A stretch of DNA of 64,000 bases from JANXYW01 sp964458665. GTDB lineage: Bacteria; Chloroflexota; Dehalococcoidia; DSTF01; JACRBR01. The notes beneath the pieces were generated by a model that was given only the letters and a program-made list of their open reading frames with translations, ran no database searches and was not told the origin of the DNA. Positions within the stretch are counted from its first letter, which is position 1. Every line of letters begins with the position of its first letter. Position numbers and translations under genes: made by a program. The stretch covers positions 1 to 64,000 of the forward strand of contig CAYWOO010000192.1 in assembly GCA_964458665.1 (NCBI GenBank), written 5' to 3'. Shown here one piece after another: positions 50,045-58,321 of the stretch.

Positions 50045-51154
50045 ATGGCGACGGGTAAGGCTGCGGTGCTGCTGGAGCCGGGCAAGGGGTACGAGATCCA
50101 GGAGTTCGAGGTGCCGACGCCCGAGCCGGGCGGGATCGTCATCAAGGTATCGATGGGCGGCATCTGCGGATCGGACCTGCACATCTGGCGCGGCGATTCG
50201 CCGCTGTTCGCCGCGATGGCCGGCAGCGTCGCGGGGCACGAGATGACGGGTCGCGTCCACTCGCTCGGTTCGAGCATCACTACCGACTCGCTGGGGCGGC
50301 CGTTGAAGGAAGGCGATCGCGTCGCGTACAGCTACTTCTATCCGTGCCACCGCTGCTATCAGTGCAACAAGGGCGAGTTCGCCACGTGCCCGAACAAGCT
50401 GATGACGATGGGCGCGGGGCCGGTGAGCAAGTTCAGCGGCGCGTACGGCGAGTACTACTACCTGAAGCCGGGCGGCTGGATCTTCAAGGTGCCGGACGAG
50501 GTGACCGACGAGATGGCGACGCCCGTGAACTGCGCGCTCTCGCAGGTGACGTACGGACTGCAGAAGGTCGGCATGCGCTACGGCGACACCGTCGTCATCC
50601 AGGGCGCGGGCGGCCTCGGGCTGAATGCCGTCGCCGTGGCGAAGGAGATGGGCGCAGACGCCGTGATCGTCATCGACGGCATCGCCAACAGGCTCGAGCT
50701 GGCGAAGAAGTTCGGTGCGGACGCGACCATCGACATCAGCCAGCTGCAGCCGATGGAGCGCATCGCAAAGGTGCGGCAGCTCACGGGCAACCGCGGCGCG
50801 GACATCGTCGTCGAGGTCGTCGGCGTGCCGGACGTCATTCCGGAGGGGCTGCAGATGCTCCGTGAGGGCGGCGTGATGCTCGAGATCGGCAACATCTCGT
50901 TTGGGCGCACGGTGGCGATCGATCCGTCGCAGCTCGTCTGGGGCTCGAAGCGCATCCAGGGCGTGATCATGTACGACCCGTGGGTGATCCCGGAGGCGCT
51001 CGACTTCCTGGTGCGGACGAAGAACAAGTACCCGCACGAGGACGTCGTCTCGCACAAGTTCGCGCTGGCCGACATCAACAGCGCGTTCGAGAACAGCGAG
51101 TGGGCGCGCGAGGGCTCGACGACGAAGGTGAACCGCGCGGTTATCACGATGTAG
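50045..51154 (+). CDS. Zinc-dependent medium-chain alcohol dehydrogenase
   Basis: 369 residues. CGSDLHIW and GHEMTGRVHSLG give the catalytic zinc ligands, CHRCYQCNKGEFATC the structural zinc (four Cys), and VIQGAGGLGLNAVAVAKEMG the NAD(P) Rossmann fold. It resembles the threonine dehydrogenase / sorbitol dehydrogenase-like branch; the substrate is unknown. AAGGGA precedes the ATG at 50045; the TTG six bases earlier is not needed. It ends in a hairpin terminator. Confidence 0.92.
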   Translation: MATGKAAVLLEPGKGYEIQEFEVPTPEPGGIVIKVSMGGICGSDLHIWRGDSPLFAAMAGSVAGHEMTGRVHSLGSSITTDSLGRPLKEGDRVAYSYFYPCHRCYQCNKGEFATCPNKLMTMGAGPVSKFSGAYGEYYYLKPGGWIFKVPDEVTDEMATPVNCALSQVTYGLQKVGMRYGDTVVIQGAGGLGLNAVAVAKEMGADAVIVIDGIANRLELAKKFGADATIDISQLQPMERIAKVRQLTGNRGADIVVEVVGVPDVIPEGLQMLREGGVMLEIGNISFGRTVAIDPSQLVWGSKRIQGVIMYDPWVIPEALDFLVRTKNKYPHEDVVSHKFALADINSAFENSEWAREGSTTKVNRAVITM

Positions 51155-51161
51155 GTTGTAG

Positions 51162-51190
51162 GGGCGGCCCCGCGTGGCCGCCCTTTCTTC
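51162..51190 (+). terminator. Terminator after the alcohol dehydrogenase gene
   Basis: GGGCGGCC (51162-51169) pairs perfectly with GGCCGCCC (51176-51183) over a 6-base loop, then TTTCTTC. Together with the preceding GTAG it is also a reversed member of the GGGCGG..CCGCCCCTAC repeat family. Confidence 0.65.
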
Positions 51191-51212
51191 GCCTCTCGGC
51201 GTCCCGAGGCGG

Positions 51213-51218
51213 TACCCT
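51213..51218 (+). promoter_or_regulatory. -10-like TACCCT before the first cyclase gene, leaderless arrangement
   Basis: TACCCT lies 7 bases before the ATG at 51226; no Shine-Dalgarno is present. Confidence 0.3.
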
Positions 51219-51225
51219 TTGCGCT

Positions 51226-52527
51226 ATGGAACCGCAGATTCGCTACTGCACGACAAGCGACGGTGTCAGCATCGCCTGGGCGGAGATGGGCCAGGGGCCG
51301 CCGCTGCTGCTGTGCGGCCCAACGCCGTTAACGCATGTGCAAGAGCTGCCCGCGATCTACGAACACTTCTTTGGCCAGCTGGCGCGCTCCTGCCGCTTGA
51401 TCTGGTTCGATACGCGAGGAACTGGGATGTCCGAACGCGACGTTACGGACGTGTCTGCCGCGACGCTGCTGATGGATGCCGAAGCCGTAATCAATGCCGC
51501 GCAGGTCGACCAATTTGCCGTGTGGTGTTGGGGGAACTTATTGGCGTTATCGACGGCCCTCCACCTTGCAACCGAACATCCCAATCGAGTTACACATCTT
51601 GTTCTTAGGTCGCCGTTCCAAAGTATGCGCGACGCGGCGGACACGCCGTACGCCAAGACGGGCATGGCGCTCGCGGAGGCAGACTGGCCTTCCTACGTAG
51701 CGGCCGCGTTTCTCGTCCTGAAGATATCGACAGCGGTCACCCCCGCGGCCGACCTGCTGGCAAAGGCCGCTACTCTCTGGGCAGATCCCTCCGCGGGCCT
51801 TCTGTACAAGAGATTGGAGGAGGCCACAGATCTGGGCGACCGCCTTGCGCGGGTACGCCAACCGACGCTTGTTCTGACGGGAGAAAAGGACGTCATCCCC
51901 GTCCGCGCCAGCCAGCGTGCTGCCGCGAAGATCCCGGGGGCGCAATTTCGGCAATTCTCCGAGAGTGGAATCGACGCGGGACTGGCGTTCCTCGGGCTAT
52001 CCACGCCCACCACGAGCGCCCCCGCCGCGCCCTCGGGTATGGCCGTCGTTCTCTTCACCGACATCGTTGACTCCACGGCACTGACGGAGAGGCTGGGCGA
52101 CACGGTGTTCCGCACGGCATCGCGGGCGCTCGACGAAGGGATGCGCGCAGCGATGCGAGAGTCAGGCGGCACGCCGGTGGAGGGCAAGGTGCTCGGCGAT
52201 GGCGTTATGGGGGTGTTCACGTCGGCGTCGCAGGCGATCGACGCCGCCCGGCGCTGCATCGAACTGAGCGCCGCGAGCGAATTGCGGCTGCACGTCGGCC
52301 TCCACGCCGGTGACGTGATCCACGAAGCGGGCAACGTCTATGGCGGCGCCGTCAACATCGCGTCGCGCATCTGCGGGCTGTCGGCTCCAGGTCAGGTGCT
52401 CGTGTCGGACACCGTGCGCGGTCTCGCGCGCACGTCGGCGGGTGTGGAGTTCGAGGATCGCGGCGAACAGGCGCTCAAGGGCATCGACGACGCCGTGCGG
52501 GTGTACGAAGTGCGGTGGCGGGAGTGA
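51226..52527 (+). CDS. Degenerate alpha/beta-hydrolase - class III nucleotide cyclase fusion (paralogue 1)
   Basis: 433 residues. Residues 1-255 are an alpha/beta-hydrolase fold (IRYCTTSDGVSIAWAEMGQG, FDTRGTGMSERDV). At the nucleophile elbow, where GxSxG is expected, it reads WCWGN (about 100-104), so the Ser is Gly; no catalytic His follows (FRQFSESGID). After a short Thr/Ala/Pro linker the cyclase domain (about 271-433) has both metal Asp (LFTDIVDST, LGDGVMGVF), the substrate Lys (GKVLGDG) and VNIASRI with the transition-state Asn and Arg. The architecture resembles mycobacterial Rv1900c (LipJ). No membrane segment, so it is cytosolic. First of three tightly packed paralogues. Confidence 0.88.
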   Translation: MEPQIRYCTTSDGVSIAWAEMGQGPPLLLCGPTPLTHVQELPAIYEHFFGQLARSCRLIWFDTRGTGMSERDVTDVSAATLLMDAEAVINAAQVDQFAVWCWGNLLALSTALHLATEHPNRVTHLVLRSPFQSMRDAADTPYAKTGMALAEADWPSYVAAAFLVLKISTAVTPAADLLAKAATLWADPSAGLLYKRLEEATDLGDRLARVRQPTLVLTGEKDVIPVRASQRAAAKIPGAQFRQFSESGIDAGLAFLGLSTPTTSAPAAPSGMAVVLFTDIVDSTALTERLGDTVFRTASRALDEGMRAAMRESGGTPVEGKVLGDGVMGVFTSASQAIDAARRCIELSAASELRLHVGLHAGDVIHEAGNVYGGAVNIASRICGLSAPGQVLVSDTVRGLARTSAGVEFEDRGEQALKGIDDAVRVYEVRWRE

Positions 52528-52529
52528 GC

Positions 52530-53888
52530 ATGGAACCGCAGATCCGCTACTGCACGACCTCAGATGGCGCCAGCATCGCCTACGCGACGATGGGCGCGGG
52601 CCCGGTGGTGATCATGCCGCCGACGGTATATTCCTTTTCCGGACGGCAGCGCGTATTTCCGGGCCATCGGCTGCTGTGCAACGCGATCGCCGGGCGGTTC
52701 ACACTGGCGCAATACGACCACCGAGGCATGGGCCTATCCGGGCGCGAACGCCGCGAGTCCGACCTGGATGCGCGCCTTCTGGATCTCGATGCTGTGGTGC
52801 GTGCCGTTGGCGCGGAGACGTTCGCGCTGTACGGCGGAGGGTTCAGCGGACTGACCGCAATGGCGTACACGGCGCGGCATCGTGAGCGCGTCACGTGTCT
52901 TGTCGTCGCGGATTCATACGCGAGAGGTGGGCAGTTCTATCGCGAGAATCCGATGGGACAGATAATCGATGCGCTCGGTGTCGTGACGGCCGAGCAGTGG
53001 CCCATCGTCACAAACATGATTGGGACCCGCGCCCGCGCTGACGACGACGATCCGCTGTCGGCGCGGGCAATCGGAGCACTGATACGGGAGACGTGGGACC
53101 CGGATGCGTTCCTGGCGCACCGGCAGGTCGGACGTCAGATGGATGTGTCGGCGGAACTTTCGGCGATCGCCGTTTCAACGCTCATCGTAGCGACCGGTGC
53201 AGTCCAAGCTTCGTTCGAGCATTCTCGCGAGCTCGCGGCGGCGATTCCGGGCGCGCGATTGATGCGTGTTGTGTCGCGCTGGGCGGGCTGGGACGAACGC
53301 GACTACGCCACGGTAGTCGCGTTCCTTCGTGAGCACGCGCCGTCCGTCGAGACAGCCGCTGCGCCGACTGCGAGCGCGCCTATCGCCGCCCCTTCCGGCA
53401 TGGTCGTGGTCCTCTTCACCGACATCGTCGACTCAACCGCACTGACGGAGCGGCTGGGCGACACGGTGTTCCGCACGGCGTCGCGCGCGCTCGACGAAGG
53501 GATGCGCGCGGCGATGCAGGAGGCGGGCGGCACGCCGGTCGAGGGTAAGGTGCTGGGCGATGGCGTCATGGGCGTGTTCACGTCGGCGTCGCTGGCGATC
53601 GCCGCCGCCCGGCGCTGCATCGAACTCAGCGCAGAGAGCGAACTGCAGCTCCATGTCGGCCTCCATGCCGGTGACGTGATCCACGAAGCGGGCAACGTCT
53701 ACGGCGGCGCCGTCAACATCGCCTCGCGCATCTGCGGGCTCTCGGCGCCGGGTGAGGTGCTCGTGTCGGGAACCGTGCGCGAGCTGGCACGAACGTCTGC
53801 GGGCGTCGAGTTCGAGGATCGCGGGGAGCAGGAGATGAAGGGCGTGGGGGAGCCGGTGCGGGTGTACGCGGTGCGAGGCGCCGAATGA
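52530..53888 (+). CDS. Degenerate alpha/beta-hydrolase - class III nucleotide cyclase fusion (paralogue 2)
   Basis: 452 residues starting MEPQIRYCTTSDGASIAYAT, 2 bases after paralogue 1. The hydrolase elbow reads YGGGFSG, aligning Gly with the nucleophile position; the expected C-terminal His is missing (MRVVSRWAGWDERDY). The cyclase half (from about residue 290) is almost identical to paralogue 1: LFTDIVDSTALTERLGD, GKVLGDGVMGVF, YGGAVNIASRI. So the catalytic Asp, Lys, Asn and Arg are kept while the N-terminal halves have diverged strongly, which fits duplication followed by change of ligand. Confidence 0.88.
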   Translation: MEPQIRYCTTSDGASIAYATMGAGPVVIMPPTVYSFSGRQRVFPGHRLLCNAIAGRFTLAQYDHRGMGLSGRERRESDLDARLLDLDAVVRAVGAETFALYGGGFSGLTAMAYTARHRERVTCLVVADSYARGGQFYRENPMGQIIDALGVVTAEQWPIVTNMIGTRARADDDDPLSARAIGALIRETWDPDAFLAHRQVGRQMDVSAELSAIAVSTLIVATGAVQASFEHSRELAAAIPGARLMRVVSRWAGWDERDYATVVAFLREHAPSVETAAAPTASAPIAAPSGMVVVLFTDIVDSTALTERLGDTVFRTASRALDEGMRAAMQEAGGTPVEGKVLGDGVMGVFTSASLAIAAARRCIELSAESELQLHVGLHAGDVIHEAGNVYGGAVNIASRICGLSAPGEVLVSGTVRELARTSAGVEFEDRGEQEMKGVGEPVRVYAVRGAE

Positions 53889-55216
53889 GCACGACAGATC
53901 CCCAGGTCCGCTACTGCACGACCTCCGATGGCGTCCAAATCGCGTACGTCGTTGATGGCAGCGGTCCGGGCATCCCGGTCATCTGCATGGGCGCACCCTT
54001 TACCGACGTGCGACCGTCCTACTGGGAAGAGTTCGGCTTGACGACCATCGGCGGCGTTTCGCGAGACGCGCGGCCGGTGGCATGGTTCGACTTTCGCGGA
54101 TGCGGCATCTCCGAGAGAAATGTCGAAGACGTCTCCATGGACGCCCTCGAGCTGGATCTTTACGCCGTGATCGAGCGGCTCGATTGGCCGCGGTTCTCGC
54201 TGATGGCGATGGCCATGACCGGCCCGCTCGTCATGAAGTACGCGGCCGAGCATCCCGATCGTGTCGCCAGCCTTGTACTCCGGGAGACGTACGCGCGCGC
54301 CGCGGAGATGGGGCGCATCCCCCGCATGCGGGCACTGGGGTTGCTCCTGCGTGAGGACTACGAGTCCTACATGATGTTGATGGTCGCGACAAATGGCTGG
54401 TTGAGCGAGGGCGCGCGCCTGATGAAGCTCTTCGCCGGCGCGACAACCGAGGAGATGTGCCGCATGTATGCGGCCGCTTCACCGACGTTCAACGCGAACA
54501 TGTTCGTCGACAAGATCCAGGCCCGTACGCTCGTGATCGGCCGCGATGACATGCCCGTGCCGAGCGGCGACATGCTTCGCCAGCTGGGAGGGCGCATCCG
54601 TGACGCACGCGTCGTCATGGAAGCGGGCGGCTTCGCGCGAGACGGCCCTGCGGTGGAGCAGTTCCTGGCCGAAGACGATCCTGGTGCCGCGGCGCCAGCG
54701 CCGACAACTCCCACCGGTACGCGCACGGTGCTGTTCACCGACATCGTCGGCCACACCGAGATGATGCAGCGCCTCGGCGACGCGAAGGGGCGTGACGTGC
54801 TGCGCGAACATGAGCGCATCACGCGCGAAACGCTGAAGCAGCACGGCGGCGCGGAAGTGAAAACGATGGGCGACGGATTCATGGCGTCGTTCGGCAGCGT
54901 GACGTCGGCAATGGAGTGCGCGATCGCGCTCCAGCGAGCGTTCGCTGCGCACACAGATTCAATGCCGGAACCGCTGCACGTCCGCGTCGGCCTCAACGCC
55001 GGCGAGCCCATCGAAGAAGACGGGGATCTCTTCGGCGCGACTGTCATCCTCGCGTCACGCATCGCAGCGAAGGCGGGCGCCGGCGAGATCCTCGTACCGG
55101 ACACCGTGCGCGGATTGCTGTCGGGGAAGGGATTCGTGTTCGGCGATCGCGGTGAGTTCGTGCCGAAGGGCTTCGATGAAGGCGTGCGGCTGTGGGATGT
55201 ACGTTGGCGGGAATGA
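53885..55216 (+). CDS. Degenerate alpha/beta-hydrolase - class III nucleotide cyclase fusion (paralogue 3)
   Basis: 443 residues; start ATGA overlaps paralogue 2. The hydrolase half keeps WFDFRGCGISERN but the elbow reads MAMAMTG (Ala at the nucleophile site) and there is no catalytic His (VVMEAGGFARDG). The cyclase half belongs to a second subtype: LFTDIVGHTEMMQRLGD, VKTMGDGFMASF and FGATVILASRI. Both metal Asp and Lys are present, but the transition-state Asn is replaced by Ile, so activity may be low, altered or absent. Related sequences with Gln at this place are common in bacteria. Confidence 0.88.
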   Translation: MSTTDPQVRYCTTSDGVQIAYVVDGSGPGIPVICMGAPFTDVRPSYWEEFGLTTIGGVSRDARPVAWFDFRGCGISERNVEDVSMDALELDLYAVIERLDWPRFSLMAMAMTGPLVMKYAAEHPDRVASLVLRETYARAAEMGRIPRMRALGLLLREDYESYMMLMVATNGWLSEGARLMKLFAGATTEEMCRMYAAASPTFNANMFVDKIQARTLVIGRDDMPVPSGDMLRQLGGRIRDARVVMEAGGFARDGPAVEQFLAEDDPGAAAPAPTTPTGTRTVLFTDIVGHTEMMQRLGDAKGRDVLREHERITRETLKQHGGAEVKTMGDGFMASFGSVTSAMECAIALQRAFAAHTDSMPEPLHVRVGLNAGEPIEEDGDLFGATVILASRIAAKAGAGEILVPDTVRGLLSGKGFVFGDRGEFVPKGFDEGVRLWDVRWRE

Positions 55217-55390
55217 TCGATCACGCGACGACGGACCGACCGACAGCTTCGACTGGATCTCTCAGGGTCACGTTCGCACAATCGTCATCAGATGCCCGGC
55301 GGGCATGAGCACCGGATTGGTTTGTAAGTCGTGGGAGTTCGTGATCGCGGCAGATTCGGGTGACCATCGGACACGAATTGAAGCGTGAAA

Positions 55391-55435
55391 CTTCTAATCC
55401 GTCGGTCCAGGGTTCGAGTCCGTGAGGGCCCACCA
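55391..55435 (+). other. 3' fragment of a tRNA gene (Arg-TCT-like), candidate attachment site
   Basis: CTTCTAATCC (anticodon-loop-like, TCT), GGTTCGAGTCC (T arm) and AGGGCCCACCA (acceptor, discriminator A, encoded CCA) follow with tRNA spacing. No matching 5' half (GGGCCC.. start, D arm) is found upstream. The anticodon stem cannot form and the T stem has one mismatch. Such 3' pieces are typical of integrase attachment sites left by islands or phages. The rest of the 413-base gap (55217-55629) holds no gene. Confidence 0.6.
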
Positions 55436-55629
55436 TGCATTTCGTTTTTCAGACTATCCTTGGTGCCGGGGCGACCGGCTCGAACGGCGCGCCTACGTGG
55501 CCCTGGTCTCTTTCGCGGAACGGACATTGACCGTGCGCCTTGGATCGGCGAGTGTTCCGATCAGGCTCCCATCACGGGCCGCTGAAGAGCATGTGAATCG
55601 CGGACAGAGAACCTGGGAGGTTGAGGGCA

Positions 55630-56736
55630 ATGGCTGACATTACGATTCCCCGTACGCCGGCTGACGTCACCGCGGAATGGCTGACCGCCGCGCTTCGCGG
55701 GACGGCGACGATCACGAAGTCGAGCGTCACGTCGTTCGATATGGAGCCCGACATCGCGGCGGGCGCCGGGTTCATGGGGCAGCTGGCGCGCGTCAAGCTG
55801 CACTACGACCAGCCCGAGCCGGGCGCGCCGGCGGTGCTGATCGCCAAGTTTCCGACGTATGGCCCGGAGAACCGCGCCATCGCCGACATGTTCCGCATGT
55901 ATGAGACCGAGACGCGGTTCTACGAGGAGGTCGCGGGCAAGGTTGAACTGCGGACGCCGCGGCGCTACCACAGCGCCCGCGCCGCGGACAGCACGGACTT
56001 CATCCTGCTCATGGAGGATCTCGCACCTGCGCGCGTCGGCGACCAGGTCGTCGGGTGCTCGAGGGCGCAGGCGGAGTTGGCGATCCGCGAGCTGGCGAAG
56101 TTCCACGCGACGTGGTGGGAGAGCCCACGGCTCGCCGAGCTGGATTGGGTGTGGCCGTTCAACCATCCCGTGCGCTCGGCGGCGGCCCAGGGCGCCTACG
56201 CGGCAGCCTGGGGGCCGTTCAAGCAGATCTGGGCGAAGCAGGTGCCCGCGGATGTGTTGGCGATCGGCGAACAGTTTCACGATGCGCTCCCTAAACTCCT
56301 CGACCGGCTCGCTGCGCATCCCGTGACGATCACGCACGGCGACTACCGCCTCGATAACCTCTTCTTCGCGACGCCCGAGGGTGGCGATCCGCTGGCCGTC
56401 GTCGACTGGCAGATCATCGCGCTTGGCAGCGGCCCCTTCGATGTCGCCTACTTCATGGCGGGCGCGGTGCCGCCGGAGGACCGCAGGGCGATGGAGATGG
56501 ATCTCCTCCGCATGTATCACGGCATCCTCCTGGAGCGCGGGGTGAAGGACTACAGCTTTGACCAGTGCCTGCTCGACTACCGCAGGGCGGCGATGTTCTG
56601 CTGGCAGTACGCGGTGATCATCGTCGGGACGCTCGACGCCTCGAACGAGCGGGGACTGGCGCTGCAAGCCACCGTCCTCGAGCGTTTTGTTTCGATCATC
56701 GTCGACCTGAACGCGGGGGAGCTGTTGTCGGCATGA
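55630..56736 (+). CDS. Aminoglycoside/ecdysteroid-kinase-like phosphotransferase
   Basis: 368 residues, protein-kinase-like fold. AVLIAKFPTYGPENRAIADM carries the ATP-binding Lys, FILLMEDLAP the hinge, THGDYRLDNLFF the catalytic Brenner motif (HGDxxxxN) and AVVDWQIIALGSGPFDVAYF the metal-binding Asp. It fits the APH/EcKinase-like (CHK) group that phosphorylates small hydroxyl compounds; the substrate is unknown. GGGAGG (55615-55620) precedes ATG 55630. It sits between cyclase paralogues 3 and 4, separated from 3 by the tRNA fragment. Confidence 0.85.
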   Translation: MADITIPRTPADVTAEWLTAALRGTATITKSSVTSFDMEPDIAAGAGFMGQLARVKLHYDQPEPGAPAVLIAKFPTYGPENRAIADMFRMYETETRFYEEVAGKVELRTPRRYHSARAADSTDFILLMEDLAPARVGDQVVGCSRAQAELAIRELAKFHATWWESPRLAELDWVWPFNHPVRSAAAQGAYAAAWGPFKQIWAKQVPADVLAIGEQFHDALPKLLDRLAAHPVTITHGDYRLDNLFFATPEGGDPLAVVDWQIIALGSGPFDVAYFMAGAVPPEDRRAMEMDLLRMYHGILLERGVKDYSFDQCLLDYRRAAMFCWQYAVIIVGTLDASNERGLALQATVLERFVSIIVDLNAGELLSA

Positions 56737-56791
56737 TGCGCCGGGCGACTACCATTCGGAGAGTCGGCCATCGGTACGGTGCAGGAGACGC

Positions 56792-58255
56792 ATGACCATC
56801 GAAGCGCGCATTGAATACGTCACGACGGACGAGGGCGTGAGCCTCGCCTGCACGAAGTTTGGCAGCGGGCCGCCGCTCATCTTTCACTTCTCTGGTCCGT
56901 ATGTTTCGCACTTCGAGATGGAGTTCGAGTTTCCTCCCGTACAGGCGGCCTGCGAGGCACTCGCGCGTGTGGCTACGGTTATCCGATACGACTTCCGAAA
57001 CACGGGATTATCGACGAGAGGCGTCGAGGACGTCTCCGTCGCGGCGCATGTCCGCGATCTGGACGCCGTGATGCGGCACTTCCAGCTCGAGTCTGCCGCG
57101 CTCCTGTACCCGTTTCATGCTGCGAAGATTGCCGTCGAGTACGCCGCCGCGCAACCCGAGCGCGTGACCGCGCTCGTGCTCTGGGCGGCGAACCTGGACG
57201 CTGCGGGATCCCGATGGGGGACGCCCGTGACCGACATTCTGAAGGCAGCGCTGCGCCTGGGACACGAAGCGTACGCGTCGCTTTTTGCGGTGATGACCGT
57301 CGGGCTCGAGGCTCACGCGAATGCTGCTTGGTACGCGCGATGGGTCTGTGAAGCTTCGAATCTCGATGACTTAATCCGCGTCGAGGCAGCAATCCACGCG
57401 CACAACTCCCGTGAAGCCGCCGTGCGAGTGCGGACGCCAACGCTCTTCGCGAGCCGGCGCTTGCCCTTTTACAACCTCGGCCCTCCAAGCCCGGAGATGA
57501 TTCGCGAGCATCGTGCGTTAACAACACACATCGCTGCAACGATCCCCGGCGCCCAGTCGGCCTCGTTCGACGGAACCTCCGCGTGGATCTCGGGCGACGA
57601 GTTCGTCACTGGCCGGATCCCGAAGTTTCTCAACGAGATCCTCGCGAAAGGAGATCCGCAGGGAATCGACTCAGCTGCACCGACATCCGGCGGCCTCCGA
57701 ACGGTGCTCTTCACCGACATCGTCGGCCACACGGAGATGATGCGGCGGCTGGGCGACGCGAAGGGACGCGACGTGCTGCGCGAGCACGAACGGATCACGC
57801 GCGAGACGCTGAAGGCGCATGGCGGCGCGGAAGTGAAGACGATGGGCGACGGGTTCATGGCGTCGTTCGGCAGCGTCACGTCGGCGATGGAGTGCGCGAT
57901 CGCGTTGCAGCGGGCCTTCGACGGAGCCCTCACCTCGCCACGGCGAGTCGATGACCGGCCCTCCGGGCCACCTTCTCCTAGAGGGGGAGAGGGACGCGGG
58001 AACGACGAGCGTATCGCGATCCGGATCGGGTTGAACGCCGGGGAGCCGATCGAGGAAGACGGCGACCTGTTCGGTGCGACGGTGATCCTGGCGTCGCGCA
58101 TTGCCGCGAAGGCGGGGGCTGGGGAAATCTTCATCCCGGAACCGGTGCGGCACTTGCTCTCCGGTAAGGCGTTCGCGTTCTCGGATCGCGGCGAGTACGC
58201 GATGAAGGGCTTCGACGATTCCGTGCGACTGTACGAAGTCCGCTGGCGGGAGTAG
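56792..58255 (+). CDS. Degenerate alpha/beta-hydrolase - class III nucleotide cyclase fusion (paralogue 4, repeat-inserted)
   Basis: 487 residues, 56 bases after the kinase gene. The hydrolase elbow reads LYPFHAA (Phe at the nucleophile site), and FDGTSAWISGDE replaces the His loop. The cyclase half is the subtype of paralogue 3 (LFTDIVGHTEMMRRLGD, VKTMGDGFMASF, FGATVILASRI; Asn to Ile). Between QRAF and IRIGLNAGE it carries about 21 extra residues (TSPRRVDDRPSGPPSPRGGE) that are a translated dispersed repeat. The frame is intact. The insert falls in a loop before the substrate-binding strand, so folding may survive. Confidence 0.87.
   Translation: MTIEARIEYVTTDEGVSLACTKFGSGPPLIFHFSGPYVSHFEMEFEFPPVQAACEALARVATVIRYDFRNTGLSTRGVEDVSVAAHVRDLDAVMRHFQLESAALLYPFHAAKIAVEYAAAQPERVTALVLWAANLDAAGSRWGTPVTDILKAALRLGHEAYASLFAVMTVGLEAHANAAWYARWVCEASNLDDLIRVEAAIHAHNSREAAVRVRTPTLFASRRLPFYNLGPPSPEMIREHRALTTHIAATIPGAQSASFDGTSAWISGDEFVTGRIPKFLNEILAKGDPQGIDSAAPTSGGLRTVLFTDIVGHTEMMRRLGDAKGRDVLREHERITRETLKAHGGAEVKTMGDGFMASFGSVTSAMECAIALQRAFDGALTSPRRVDDRPSGPPSPRGGEGRGNDERIAIRIGLNAGEPIEEDGDLFGATVILASRIAAKAGAGEIFIPEPVRHLLSGKAFAFSDRGEYAMKGFDDSVRLYEVRWRE
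57924..58000. repeat. Dispersed repeat inserted in frame in cyclase paralogue 4
   Basis: CCCTCACC, CCGGCCCTCCGGGCCACC and CTCCTAGAGGGGGAGAGGGA match the intergenic elements at 37058-37106 and 37151-37200. Paralogue 3 lacks it at the same place. Confidence 0.85.
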
Positions 58256-58321
58256 TTGAGTCCGCGAGGCCTCTGCCGTCGTGCGCTCAACCGCACGAGC
58301 GGCTGAACGACGGAGGTGACG

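Noticed and set aside
55330..55390. Possible second tRNA remnant (TTTGTAAGTCGTGGGAGTTCG)
   Set aside because: Some resemblance to an anticodon/T-arm region, but no stems could be formed and no acceptor end is present.
55221..55527. Small minus-strand ORFs (MVGPHGLEPWTDG.. and ..GGPSRTRTLDRR..)
   Set aside because: They are translations of the tRNA 3' fragment and its surroundings, a well-known source of spurious proteins.
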